DNA from: Pratylenchus scribneri
Lineage: Eukaryota; Nematoda; Chromadorea; Rhabditida; Pratylenchidae
Direction of reading: 5' to 3'
Assembly: GCA_030063045.1 (NCBI GenBank)
Contig: JAQSEB010000042.1
Location: 1,798,001 to 1,862,000, forward strand
Length of the DNA stretch: 64,000 nt
Positions 39,565-51,454 of the stretch are shown one piece after another. Position 1 is the first letter of the stretch. Each line of letters opens with the position of its first letter. The notes beneath the pieces are model-generated. The model did no database searches, was not told where the DNA came from, and saw only the letters and a program-made list of their open reading frames with translations. The position numbers were made by a program, and so were the translations under genes.

Positions 39565-40530
39565 AGGAGAAGATTTGTGTTTCATTCCAGAAAGATGTGT
39601 TTTCCGGTTAGAATTGTATTTCATTCCGGAAGATGTGTTTTCCGGTTAGATTTTTATTTTATTCCGGAAAGATGTGTTTTCCGGTTAGATTTTTATTTTA
39701 TTCCGGAAAGATGTGTTTTCCGGTTAGATTTGTGTTTCATTCCGGAAAGATGTGTTTTCCGGTTAGAATTGTATTTCATTCCGGAAGATGTGTTTTCCGG
39801 TTAGATTTTTATTTTATTCCGGAAAGATGTGTTTTCCGAGATTTGTGTTTCATTCCGGAAAGATGTGTTTTCCGGTTAGATTTGTATTTCATTCCGGAAA
39901 GATGTGTTTTCCGGTTAGATTTGTGTTTCATTCCGGAAAGATGTGTTTTCCAGTTAGATTTGTATTTCATTCCGGAAAGATGTGTTTTCCGGTTAGATTT
40001 GTATTTCATTCTGGAAAGATGTGTTTTCCGGTTAGATTTTTATTTTATTCCGGAAAGATGTGTTTTCCGGTTAGATTTTTATTTTATTCCGGAAAGATGT
40101 GTTTTCCGGTTAGATTTGTGTTTCATTCCGGAAAGATGTGTTTTCCGGTTAGAATTGTATTTCATTCCGGAAGATGTGTTTTCCGGTTAGATTTTTATTT
40201 TATTCCGGAAAGATGTGTTTTCCGAGATTTGTGTTTCATTCCGGAAAGATGTGTTTTCCGGTTAGATTTGTATTTCATTCCGGAAAGATGTGTTTTCCGG
40301 TTAGATTTGTGTTTCATTCCGGAAAGATGTGTTTTCCAGTTAGATTTGTATTTCATTCCGGAAAGATGTGTTTTCCGGTTAGATTTGTATTTCATTCTGG
40401 AAAGATGTGTTTTCCTTTTAGATTTGTGTTTCATTCCGGAAAGATGTGTTTTCCGGTTAGATTTGTATTTCATTCCGGAAAGATGTGTTCCGGTAAGATT
40501 TGTCTTTCATTCTGGAAAGAATAATATTGC
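39565..40530. repeat. Minisatellite locus 2 (39-bp unit, with 386-bp higher-order repeat)
   Basis: About 25 units of the type ATTCCGGAAAGATGTGTTTT-CCGGTTAGATTTGTGTTTC, with variants (deleted A in CCGGAAG, TTTTTATTTTATT, CCGAG deletion). The same ordered set of variant units recurs at an offset of 386 bp (for example the block at 39770 reappears at about 40156). This marks a segmental duplication within the array. Open frames up to 328 codons run through it only because the unit is a multiple of three and lacks stops. Confidence 0.95.
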
Positions 40531-42735
40531 CTCTTTTTCTATCGAAAGGAAAACACAAAGGAAAACATATTCAGCGTACAGTATGCCTTCCCTCATTAAA
40601 GCTAACCAATATCATTTTCTATCCATTTTTATTTTTGCCGCTTTTCCATTATTCTTAATAAAAAATACTTCTTCATGGAATTTTTGTATTATTTTAATAA
40701 AATTTACATTTTTATTCTCCAATACAAAAATATTGAATAATTTGGTTCACCTTTTTGCCCTAACTCATCATTAAGGAATCAACCAATTCAAGAAAGCAAT
40801 ATTTTCAACTCGAAAGAACAAAATGTCCTCCAAAAATGGCTTTTAATTCAAATAAAATTCGCTTCAATTTAATAAATGTTGCCCTAATTAATGGGTTGGT
40901 CCAATTCCCCTTTCATTCAATTTTTCAGCCCATTTTATTATTTTGGCTTTTGGCCAATTTATTATGAGGAAAAAAATCAGCCCAGAATATATTAATGTGA
41001 TTATTAGGGTGCAATTAAATCAGTTTTGATTTTGTGAACTATTTCAACCTTTTTTGGGCGACCATAATGAATGAATGTGACACTTTTGGATGGACCCAAA
41101 ATTACTAAAATTGAAGATTGATGGCCCAAATTGCGCATTCCAATTTGCTTGTTTTCTGTGCCCAGCTGCCCACCCATAAACCAGTGCAATTGGAGTTCGC
41201 CACGAACTGCTACTCTGTGGATGGACCCATCAAAATGGCGGAGAAAATTTATGAACAATTTTATGGTGGCCCTCAAAATCGATGAGCAAAATTTGTTATC
41301 AATTTATTTTATTGACTATATTCTTCTTAAATATAAATTCCCCTTTTTAATGAGACTTATTTTGCCTTAAACCCAATAAATCAAAAAATATAATCATTTA
41401 AAATGTTGCTTTTGGTCTTTTTGCATCATCACTTTACTTCGATTGATCATAATTAATTAATAATAATCTCGGCGGATGTGGAAAAAACCACAAATCCTCC
41501 ATCCGCTTTTCCCTCTTTGCGCATTATTATTATTATGGAAAATTGTTCTCCCAATCAAATCGAGTTTTTCGTCACTTTAAACCTTCTTCCAATTTGTTTT
41601 CCATATTTTCAAAAAAAAAAAAACCAATCAAAAGATGCAAAAATCCATGCATTTTGCATCACCAAATGAATAATTTCAAATTTTATATCGTTGAAAGAAT
41701 TAAATAAGGACTTTCGGCACCGAATTCAGAGACAAATCATGCGCAATTCAATTTCAACGCCAACTAATTCCTAATTTCCAGTCGCTCCTTTTCGTCTCTT
41801 TTCTGCTCAATTTCATCGTCATGATGATCAGCCACGAAATTTGCCCAATTTGCCTTCGATCCTTCCATCCGGCCATCCTTTCCAAATAATTTAATTCCCA
41901 TTTTTACTCCAATTTCATTCACACCCATTCTTCTTCATTAATATGTCCCATCCCTTCTCGCCATTTCATCTTTTTTGCGCACTAATTCTCGCCTTTTTGT
42001 GCTGCCGGCCATCATTTTAGGTTGCATCATTCTTATCTGATTAATTTATTATATCATTGGCCAATCCAACAACATTGGCCAATATTTATAATAATTAGAT
42101 CAAAAATAAAGTCCCATCCATACATTCCTCGTTAAAATGGGTTCAATTTGTTAGGAATTCATTTATTATTTCCATTACCAAACAAAAACAAATCCCACGT
42201 GGCACACTCTGAGAATTACTGATAAAAATGATAACAATTAATTAATCAAATTACCACGTGGTCATTAAAGGCCATTCATACAAAAATGTTGCGCCACTTT
42301 TTCAATGAGAGGAGGAGGAAAATGTGCATTTTATTTTGAAAATCATAACAAAATATTTTCAAATATATTTCTTATCACAAAAGAAAGGGCCAATTCAAAT
42401 CCCTCTTTTTGGCCAACACGTGCTGATATATTCATGAAAAGAATAATTTGAGGAATATTTTATTATTTTTGAATTAATTTTGATTAAATTTTGGTTAACC
42501 CAATCTCATTTTGTTTGCCCTTTTCCTTTAATAATAAGATGGAAGGTTTGGCGGGTGGCTGGATGGATGAACTGATAATAATAAAAATTTGATAAGAAAG
42601 TCCAATTTTGATACGGACTGCCTTTACCCTTCCCCATAAAATCATATTTATATATATAAATTGCTTCTGTGACCACAACATGTTGACGTGTACCCAATTA
42701 TTATTAAGGCAATAATCTCAATATAATAAAAATAA
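40531..42735. other. Gene-poor region between minisatellite 2 and STAT
   Basis: AT-rich. Bases 40545-40625 form a unique flank (GAAAACATATTCAGCGTACAGT...) also found next to minisatellite 3. Apart from a possible galectin-like fragment (41004-41280, -) no supported gene. Confidence 0.55.
41004..41280 (-). pseudogene. Possible galectin-like fragment
   Basis: A minus-strand open frame reads FLRHFDGSIHRVAVRGELQL then HWFMG. This is reminiscent of the C-terminal F-x-H-R...I-x-x-V-x-V-x-G-D-L-x-L strand pattern of galectin carbohydrate-recognition domains. The HFNPR/WGxEER half is not found upstream. Weak call; could be chance. Confidence 0.25.
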
Positions 42736-45700
42736 ATGCATTCCGCTTCCACATCATCATCCGTAGGCATTTGTCCGAGTACTGCCTCCCCTGCCACAAA
42801 TCAAAATATGCCATCGGCAATGAATTTTGGCCAACAACGATGCCAACAACCATCATCAACAGTTGGGCAACAATCGACCCCTTCGACGGCATCCGCAAAG
42901 GACAGTAGCCGGGATTATTCCGGATTACATTTGGAAATGTTCGAATTGGTTGGAAATGAATGGAGGGGAATATTTTTAATTGGGTATAATCCATTTATTT
43001 GTTCAAGTTGTGCACTTTTCATCGAGTGAAGCGAATCCAATCAAAGGACACCACCCAATGTGGCCAATTAATCCAGGACATTGGATTGGGCAATGAGCAA
43101 AGGGCAGAATTGGTGAACAAATCAATGTACAAAATTCTGAATGAAATTGAGGCCAAAATAATCATTCTCCCAAACACAACTGGTAATTGGGGGTGGCCAT
43201 TATATATATTGGATATTTTTGGCACAGAACCAGTGAATGCGGATTATTTCGATGAGTGGAGTTTCCTGGCCTGGGCACTTTTGTTGATCATAAATCGATT
43301 GGAGGCAATGGATGCACAGGAAATTGCACTTTTGGATTATGGGGGAAAACATTTTCAGGCAAATCATTTTAATTATCAATGAATTTTTTGGCCAATTTGA
43401 AGGAGAAAATCCACGCAGCTTTGGTGGATTTGGTGAACAAAGCACATCGAATGCAGCCGCCGCCCACAGTCCAATCAAATGATCAACAATTTGACAGATT
43501 TTATCAAGTAAAAATGAATGGGAAAATCCCCTCCAATTATTCTATTTAATTTGGAGAATATGGTAGGGCTAAGAAGGGACAACTGATACTGCCTATGGGT
43601 ACATACATATGTGAATTAGTTTTGATCCACAATTCAGCAGGCAATAACCAATCATCAGTCAGTGAGAAAGATTATATAATGTTTGGAAAGCTTTAAATGC
43701 CCTCTACAACTCAATGTCTTTAATATAATAAACCTTAAATTTTCTGAGGAATTGCAAAAATCCATTTATTTTTACAAAAGCATTCAAATATTAAAAAAAA
43801 ACAGAATAGCCACTTTTTATAGATATTTTGTACTTTTGAGGCCATATCCCAGTTCACTAATTAATTGTTTCTTTATTGATAATGGCCAAAAACTGACCTA
43901 TCTCTTATTCAATCATATCATTTCGAGGAAATAGACTCTTGCCAAATTTCTTGAAACTTTGATTGTATTTTCCCAATAATTAATAGGCCTACGTGACAGC
44001 ATTGATTTCACTGCACGAATTGTACACAATGAGCCAAAGGAATGATCGAATGATGTACTCGGAATTTGAAGCCCACATTGGCCATTTCAAAAAGCAAATG
44101 GTCGCATGTTTCGTCCTCCAACGAGAATTTGCCAATTGCGTTCGTTTCATTATAATAATAATTGAATAATTCAGGAGATTAAGATACCATGTTTTTATTC
44201 TTATTTTCCCATTGTCTCATCAGTTGGTAGTAATAATATTCCCCTCCTTGGATGGTCATTGAAATGAAGTAGCCCCAGGGTATTCTATGAGAAAAAATGC
44301 TTATATTATTTTTTGTGGATTATTCCTTCAATTTTTCTGTCAGAATTGTTCAATTTCATATGAATTTATAAAAATATTTTCACATTTTAGCATGGCTTCA
44401 TGATTTGGCGTCAATTGAGGGAACATCAAATCCGTAAAATGACCCATTTTGGTTATGAGAATAAAGGGTTCCTGGATTCCACCGTCTCATTTTATGCTCA
44501 TATGCTCTACAATTTGGGCGTTTTGGCCGCCAGACTTCAAGTAAAAATAAATGGAAAAATAAAATATATTGAATTATTCTCAAAGGGATTTTCCTATGAA
44601 TTGAGGGGGTCAAAGGCGGCAATTGGTGAATTGGTGAAACCATTGTTGGCAATGGTCTACCAAATGGCGGATGTTCTCCTCAGTGACAGTATCATTTGCC
44701 TGGAGCCAAGCCAAAATCCAATTTTGGTCACCAACAATTTGTACAGTGGCCAAATTAATCAATTTAAATTTTGATTGTTTTGTCAGATTTCCAATGAAAA
44801 TTGTTTCCCTTTGTCGTTTTTCATTTTTTCGTGATTTTTCCCTGCAAATTGTTTCCGAAGAAGTTGCCCAACAAATTCAGCAGGAAATGCGACATCGAAA
44901 AACTTTCGACCCACCTTCCCCAATTCGAAAGTGAATCAAAAATTTTCATCCAATTTAATTCTCTCTTTTTGAGGACTCAAACCGCCGCATTGTTGGCAAT
45001 GAAGCCGGCCACCGGAGTCAAAAGGAACAATGCAAAGGCATCCGAAGGCATGCATACCAATTTAAAACAATTTAATTCCAATTTATTCCCATTAGAAGGA
45101 GGAAATACGGCACACAAAAAGTCGGATGTGAATTCCAAAGAGTGGATTTCGATTCCGCCAATTTTTGATGCCGAACACGTTGGATGGTGTGCCACATATC
45201 CACATTTATTGTGCACAACAAGGCAAAAAGTTGATAAATATAATTTTGGTGGGAGATTAACCTAAATTATGCCCCAAATTAGGACACATTGTTGGAAACG
45301 CGTTCGGCGATGCAAACTGGCAAAAGGCCACTGTTCTATTTTCATGTCCGTGCCGAATTGTTCAGTTTTTCCGGCGGTTTTTCCACGGCCCATACTCTCT
45401 CATTGCCGTTCACAATTGCCACAAGACGGAATCAGGCAATTTTGACAAATTATATTCATTCATTTTGAATGGAATTTAGGATTGTCAAGTGCAAAGAATG
45501 ATGAGTTCATATACGGCAACATGCTTTTGGCTATATGGCACAAATGTGTTGGATGGTTTACTGATTCAGTGGTTTGATGGAGGTAAAAATGAATTGAAAT
45601 GAATTGAATAAAATTAATTTATTTTGAAGAAATTGAATGGAAACATTTCAAATTGCTTTATTCCCTTTATTTTGCGATGAATGCCGAAGTGATGAGAACA

Positions 45701-48700
45701 TTCACGGACGAGGATTTCAACATTTTACAACAAAAAATGCATTGTCCAGAATGCACAGAAAGTGAATAAAAATTAATTAATTATTTAAATTAAAATTAGT
45801 ACTATTAGGGGCTAGTTGGTGAAGGGTCTTTCTTAGCCCGCTAGGCACCTCTAATTCATGCCTACAATATTCTGCCACTCCCAATTCATGGAAAGAATCC
45901 CTACATGATTTCACTTTTTCTAGTCTTCCGGCTTTATCTCTTTTACATCTGCCCCTGCTGGTCCGCATGCCTAGGAGCACAGGTATACCTCTACTTGTCG
46001 CTTGTCCTCAACCCGATTTCACCCTTAATCCCGGAATTTTGACCCTTATTAATTATTCCCCACTTAAGTCATTTTAATACTAGGGTATTTCTCTTATTTA
46101 CTGGTGGTGATTTCAACTTTTCATAATATGCAAAGAAATGACTAATTTATTAAATAAATCAAGTCTGGAATTTACCCGTTTTATTCCATCATTTTTAATC
46201 GAAATTTTTGAAAATATTATTTTTATTCCACCATTCCCCTTTGATAAAAGATTCCGGCAATCAACAACAACAAATGCCATTGGCCCGAATCAGTTTCAAA
46301 AATGTTCTTTGTCCTCATTTGCATTTTAGTGCCGCAAAATGTGATTTACGATTTAGTGTTTGGTGGGGGAAATGGAAAATAAATATTAATTTAAATAATA
46401 AATATAGGAGAGGAATGTTGGAATTATTGCATTTATTCAATGATCAAAAAACGGAGACCCGAAATTTATGGGAGGTGAAAATAAAGAGGATTTAATTTAA
46501 AATAAATCAAATTTATAGGCCGGATTATTGCAGGGCTTTTTGGAATTGAAAACAGTGAGGAGCCAAAAGATGGAATTTATTAATTTAATTTGACCAAAAA
46601 AAGGTCCATTCAATGTTGCGCACTTTGCCCGGCTCTGGATTGGTTATGCGACTTTCATTGGTGGCCGGTGCCTGCGTTTGCATAACAGTCAAATGCTTTA
46701 ATGGGGAATTGTTGGATTTGGAGCCATTGGATGTGAAAAGGCTGCAGGCAAAAAATTTGCACGATTTCCTAAAGGACATTATTTTGGCGGAAAAAGTGGG
46801 TGGAAAAGGGGAAATAATAATTATTTTGGAATTCCAAACAAGAATAACTAATTGTTCTTTTAATTATTTATACCCCTTTAAGATAAAATAAAGAGGAAAC
46901 ATTCCTAGAACAAATATTGCCTCATGGAAAATATTCATTTCCTTTTTGGGTTTTAGGTGGATTTTGTATTGGATTCCAACAAGGAATGGGTCCATGTGGC
47001 GGAAGTGATGAAAAGATGCCAAAAATGTTCATCACCGGGGGATCAAGTGCCAAGCCAACCAAAAACGCGCGAAGTCCTTTCAAATGCGATGCATCCGGGT
47101 CCAGTGGAGAAGGAACATCGAATTAGGTGGGAAAATGAATGGAATTTGATTGGAATTGGATTGCATCATTTTGATTAAATCAAATTTAAATTGCATCATT
47201 TTGAATGAATTAACCACGACCCTTTTCCCCAATTTATATTAAATTTGGAATATTTTTGAATAATTTTAGTTTTACAACAATGCGAATTGCGGTCGTCACA
47301 TGCAAAGCGAATACGGCCGACAACAACAATGAACCGGACGATGAATTTGGGGAACATGTAAGGACAATAAATTAATTAATCCTAATTTTCTGTTCATTAT
47401 TATTCCTAATCTAGGGCTAAAGTTGTTTGGGGCGGGAGCTGGGCCTAGGCTCTCGCCTCGGGTCTTTGCCGGAAGCTTAAGCCTCCAATGACCCAAAGAA
47501 TGGGATAGAGGCGAATTAACTTCTTATCAATTGTGCGCGAAAATGTGATATAAATGTGAAGGGAAAAAGCCAAAAGTAGAGGAAAATAAGACGGGGTTAA
47601 AAAGGCAGATTGGGGCAATATTTGATTGATAGGATGACAGGTTATTTATTATTGGGCAAAAAAGTGGGGGTACAGTAGGATGAATTGGAAAGGCCCTTAT
47701 CAGACATTATTGGCATTGGCACAAAGTCTGCCCGATTTTAGTCTATTTACCGCTACTTTGGTCACATTATTTTGCCGCAAAATTCGGAGTTCAGCCATAA
47801 AAATGAATATAATTAATTAAATTGATGTTATTTTATTTTGTAGAGCAATAAAGTGGATTCAGTGGATGATGGAGGATTTGAACAAAATTTGGAACAATTA
47901 TTGAGAACACATGGAAAAACGCCGGAACAAGCAATGGAAATATTGTCAAGAATGGCACAACAAAGAAGGAATAATGGCCCACAAATTCATTACGGTGCCC
48001 AAATGGATGCAGTCCAAGTAAATTAAATCCAATTCAAACAAATTCAAATCTCCGATTCCATTCCAGCCATCTGCCTCTATTCAATCTGAACAAAAAATGC
48101 AAAATCCACCAACTTTTTATTTGAGTGTTCCTTTGGCACCAGATGGTCCCAGCCCTTCACATATGGCCCAATCCAATCCGGCACCATCCTCAATTGGCCA
48201 AATTCCCCCCTCATCCACTCCTTCTTCCTCATTTTCCACGGCATTGGCATCCAGTGTGGAGGATTCATATCCCAGTCAACGGCATCATCAAAATCAGCAA
48301 CAACATCAATTATATTTTGGCACAAATTCAACGTCAATGCCAACAATGAATATGCCAATTGTGGTGATGCCGGCCCATTCCCAGGCCACCAATTCCTCCT
48401 CATTTATGCTATTTCCGGCCAATCCAAATTCGGCACCCACAATAATGACAATTGGCACACTAAATGACCAACAAATGGCACAACCATCATTTTCGGCAGC
48501 TGCCACCAATGCCAATAATCCCCTTCTACATTCTCATGCATTCCAAATTGGGTAATACAATTATATTTCATTTTTGTATTTATTTTTGTATTTTTCATAA
48601 GCATCCAATCCACCTCAAATGCACCCACGACCTCCTCTTCTTCTTCTTTCCATTCTTCTATTCATCAAAATCCTCATTCCCATTCGCATCATCGCCATTT

Positions 48701-48911
48701 GGTGTTGGCTAACAATTCGCCAATTGCCATTGTCCATCAATCCCCTCAAACCCAATCCCAACCATCGCAAACCCCCTCTTCACAATATCAACAAAATGCC
48801 ATCACAAATGACCAAAATCAACAACAACATTCACAAATGCCACAACATTCTGCTGGAACCACGGATCAATCCCAACAATCCACACAATTTCCACCACAAA
48901 TTAATATGTGA
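42736..48911 (+). CDS. STAT transcription factor
   Basis: Signal transducer acting by Tyr phosphorylation, SH2-mediated dimerisation and nuclear DNA binding. The start at 42736 gives a Ser/Thr/Gln-rich N-terminus. Helical coiled-coil exons follow (about 43020-44660; [36 protein letters not shown]). The DNA-binding domain (44975-45570) has [20 protein letters not shown] then [17 protein letters not shown], matching the SLP-V-I...ASILWYN region of STATs. A linker (45630-45765, 46290-46370) leads to an SH2 domain (46400-46980) with [16 protein letters not shown] carrying the phosphotyrosine-binding Arg, and [21 protein letters not shown] long Ser/Gln/Asn/His-rich tail (48060-48911) resembles a transactivation domain. 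Introns hold a foreign insert (45790-46100) and dispersed repeat copy 3. Several exon borders are approximate. It is closer to nematode STA-1/STA-2 than to vertebrate STATs in divergence. Confidence 0.7.
45790..46100. repeat. Base-composition island in a STAT intron, likely insertion
   Basis: Between the exon ending near 45768 and that starting near 46290 lies a segment (GGGGCTAGTTGGTGAAGGGT... to ...CCTAGGAGCACAGG...) that is clearly less AT-rich than other introns. It carries a minus-strand open frame of 67 codons rich in Arg/Lys/Glu. No terminal repeats or known protein were recognised; probably a decayed mobile element. Confidence 0.4.
47403..47722 (+). repeat. Dispersed ~320-bp element, copy 3 (in a STAT intron)
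   Basis: Very similar to copy 1 at both ends (CTAGGGCTAAAGTTGTTTGG ... CAGACATTATTGGCATTGGC). The hairpin head is GGCGGGAGCTGGGCCTAGGC / TCTCGCC, and the GGCAATATTTGATTGATAGG and GGGGGTACAGTAGGATGAAT blocks are present. Confidence 0.85.
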
Positions 48912-50130
48912 TAATTAATATTATTTGAGAATCCGTTGAATCTTTTAATAATATTTGCTCACAAATTATTCTCGATTTGTTAGTGCCAAAGAATTATTCA
49001 CATATTCAATCCTATATTCAAATATTATTTTCTTCACCTCAATTATACTATTATTTTTGCTCATTTTTAACCAATCATTGCTCCAATATATTTTATTTAT
49101 TGTACAAAATTAAGCATTGTTTTCAATTTATTCCATAAATTAAATAGTTAATAAAAAATGATTCAGAATTTGGATTATGGAATGGTCGTTCAAAATTCAA
49201 TTGAATTGTGAAAATATACTCTACAAAAAAATTTATTTGAAATAGTTTTGTGAAAATTGAAATGAAAATTCAACATTCTAGAACCGTATTCTTTTGTCAT
49301 TCAAGTGGAAAAATTGACATCAACAATGCAATTGGTTGTTTATATTTTTGAAAGAAAGTTACAAAATGCCTTAAGAATAAAAATTTCTGGCCAATTTAAT
49401 ATAATCGCCGGTTTTACTACAAAAAAGTCCAAAAGATGGTTGAATGGACAATTTTGTCATCAATAGGGGGCAGCAGGTTGGCCAATTTGGGAGGAAACGA
49501 AAATTGTCGGGAACAGTCCTCCAAAGCCAGTGTTGTTGATGAGAAGTGCGCGAGGATCGATTGCAAAGAAGGAAGGGGGGGGGGGGGGGGTTGGTGTGGT
49601 ATTATATTTGGACAACAACCGGGGCAAATGCTGCTCTGAAGAGTACTTGACGCCAATATTCCTTCCTTTTTCCTTTAAATGACTGTGGCCATTTCCATAT
49701 TCTGAATAATGCACGAAAAAGGTTGATCGAGTTTTGCCCCAAAATTGGGCTCTCGACATTTTTGTCGAATTTTGTGTGTATGAATATATCCCTTTTTTGA
49801 ATGAATTCAATATTTTAGTTTTCATATGATAGATACCGGAGGCCAATTTAATAGTCCCCATTAATCCTGTTAATCCCTTCGATTGCCATAACATTGATCA
49901 TTGCCATTAAAATCATTTGTTTTTTTTTGTTTATTTTGCGTTTTCTAAGCAAATAACGAGTCGAACATTCCCTCATTCCATTCATCCATTCCCCGACTGA
50001 TCAAAGTGTACAAAAAAACAGTCCAACCGGAAACTGGTCTTCCAAAGGGCACATTCCCCCTTTGCTGATCCTCCCGTTGGTGAAAGGCAATTCGATCCTC
50101 GGTCGCCTCGCTTTTGCCTTGCCTTTGATC
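48912..50130. other. Region without a supported gene; contains a G16 tract
   Basis: STAT 3' flank, then low-complexity sequence. Bases 49575-49590 are sixteen consecutive G. Open frames of up to 144 codons overlap on both strands around 49440-49890 without conserved motifs; I do not call a gene. Confidence 0.5.
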
Positions 50131-51423
50131 CGATCCCATCAATGGGCGGCGAGAATGGGATAATCATTCTTCCCTCTTCATTTTTCATGCTCAATTTTTT
50201 GCTTGCACTTTTGCCAGAAAAGGTAAAAACCAATGTTTAATAACTAATTATATTTATTTTCAATTTTTATGTGCCTGCCCAAAATGTGGGCCCAGTGAGC
50301 TGTTATCGAAATAATGGAGTCAAATTGGGCATTGAAGAGGTTGGCAAAGTAAATTTAATTAATTAATTATTTAAATAATTAATTAAACTATTTGGAGGTC
50401 CGTTGTGCCCCTTCATTGCCCACAAGTCCAACATATTGCCTAAAAGCCAATGTCTACGATGGACGAATTATTCGGGATTGCGCATCATCGGCACAATGCC
50501 CTCAGGCAAATAAAATAAATTTAAATGATAATATTATTATATTTTAGGGCAATGCTTGCGCACCAATCACATATGAGGAGGATGGCACAACAGGCAATTT
50601 AATTAATTTTAATTTCATATACTAATTAATATGAATAATTTAAATTTGGATATTATTGGTTATTATTAGTCTTAATCATGACTAAAGATAGGGCTAATAT
50701 TGTTTGGGGCGAGAGTGGGAATAGCTCTCGACCCGGGCGTTCGCCTGGAGTCTAAGCTCCCAGTGGCACAAAGATGATACGGATTTTAAGGGAAAGAACC
50801 TTCAAATTATTATTTACATTTGTTGTGGGGAAAATGTATTAAGAGAAAATCGCAAAAGTGGTAAAAAAGTGAAGATTAGGGTGGAAATTAAGCAGTTTAA
50901 AAAAGGCAGATTGAGGCAATATTTGATTGATAGAGTGACAGAGAGAGTGGGTATAAAAGTGGGGGTACAGTAGGATGGATAGGAAGGCTCTTTGGCATTG
51001 ACAATGATGTTCCCCAAGGGCAAAATTTTTATTACAATCAAATTGGCAAAAAATCAGGAGCATAAAATGACCTTCCATTCCCATTTTCTTTTTCATCGTT
51101 TTTATGGCCAATATTCAATATTTTTGATCACCAATTCTCCCAAAATATTCGTTACCCAGTTCTCTTTTTTTTAATCAAATAATTCCAAAAAGAATAAACC
51201 ATCAAGATATAAATATTTGGAGGCATTTATCTATTAAAAAAATGTGCATTTTTCTACTATAATTTTGTCCACAATTTTTTGCAGATTTTGTTTGCTGTTG
51301 TGTGGATGATTTATGCAATTCATCGCCACGTGCCTCCTCCATGAATGATGCAATTTGGACTCTGCTTTTGGCCCTTCTTATGCTCCTTTTAATCGCCAAA
51401 TATGGGGCACAATTTGCACTTTA
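50130..51423 (+). CDS. ET-module / Ly6-like GPI-anchored cell-surface protein
   Basis: Small Cys-rich secreted protein. A hydrophobic N-terminal segment (about 50165-50221; LFIFHAQFFACTFARK) probably belongs to the signal peptide, but the initiator is unclear. Exons then give SCYRNNGVKLGIEEVGK, VRCAPSLPTSPTYCLKANVY, DCASSAQCPQGNACAP, and FVCCCVDDLCN, the CC..D.CN ending typical of three-finger Ly6 and nematode ET modules (ten Cys). After this come a Ser-rich linker and a terminal hydrophobic helix (AIWTLLLALLMLLLIAKYGA), fitting a GPI signal; stop at 51423. The intron before the CCC exon holds dispersed repeat copy 4. It is convergent with the next gene, stops 31 bp apart. Confidence 0.7.
50680..51004 (+). 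repeat. Dispersed ~320-bp element, copy 4 (in the ET/Ly6-like gene)
   Basis: Head TAGGGCTAATATTGTTTGGG with GAGAG...CTCTCG hairpin, middle TTTAAAAAAGGCAGATTGAGG and CAATATTTGATTGATAGAG, tail GGGGGTACAGTAGGATGGAT and TTTGGCATTGACAATG. Same orientation as the host gene. Confidence 0.82.
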
Positions 51424-51454
51424 ATTCAATTAAATATTTAATAAAAATGCCATT

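Noticed and set aside
39577..40774. Repetitive 'proteins' of 75-328 residues in minisatellite 2 (and the 115-residue one at 2229-2576)
   Set aside because: Periodic frames forced by a 39-bp stop-free unit, open on both strands; no start context, splicing or conservation.
49460..49894. 144-residue minus-strand open frame
   Set aside because: Crosses the G16 tract, has no recognised motif, and an overlapping + frame is equally open.
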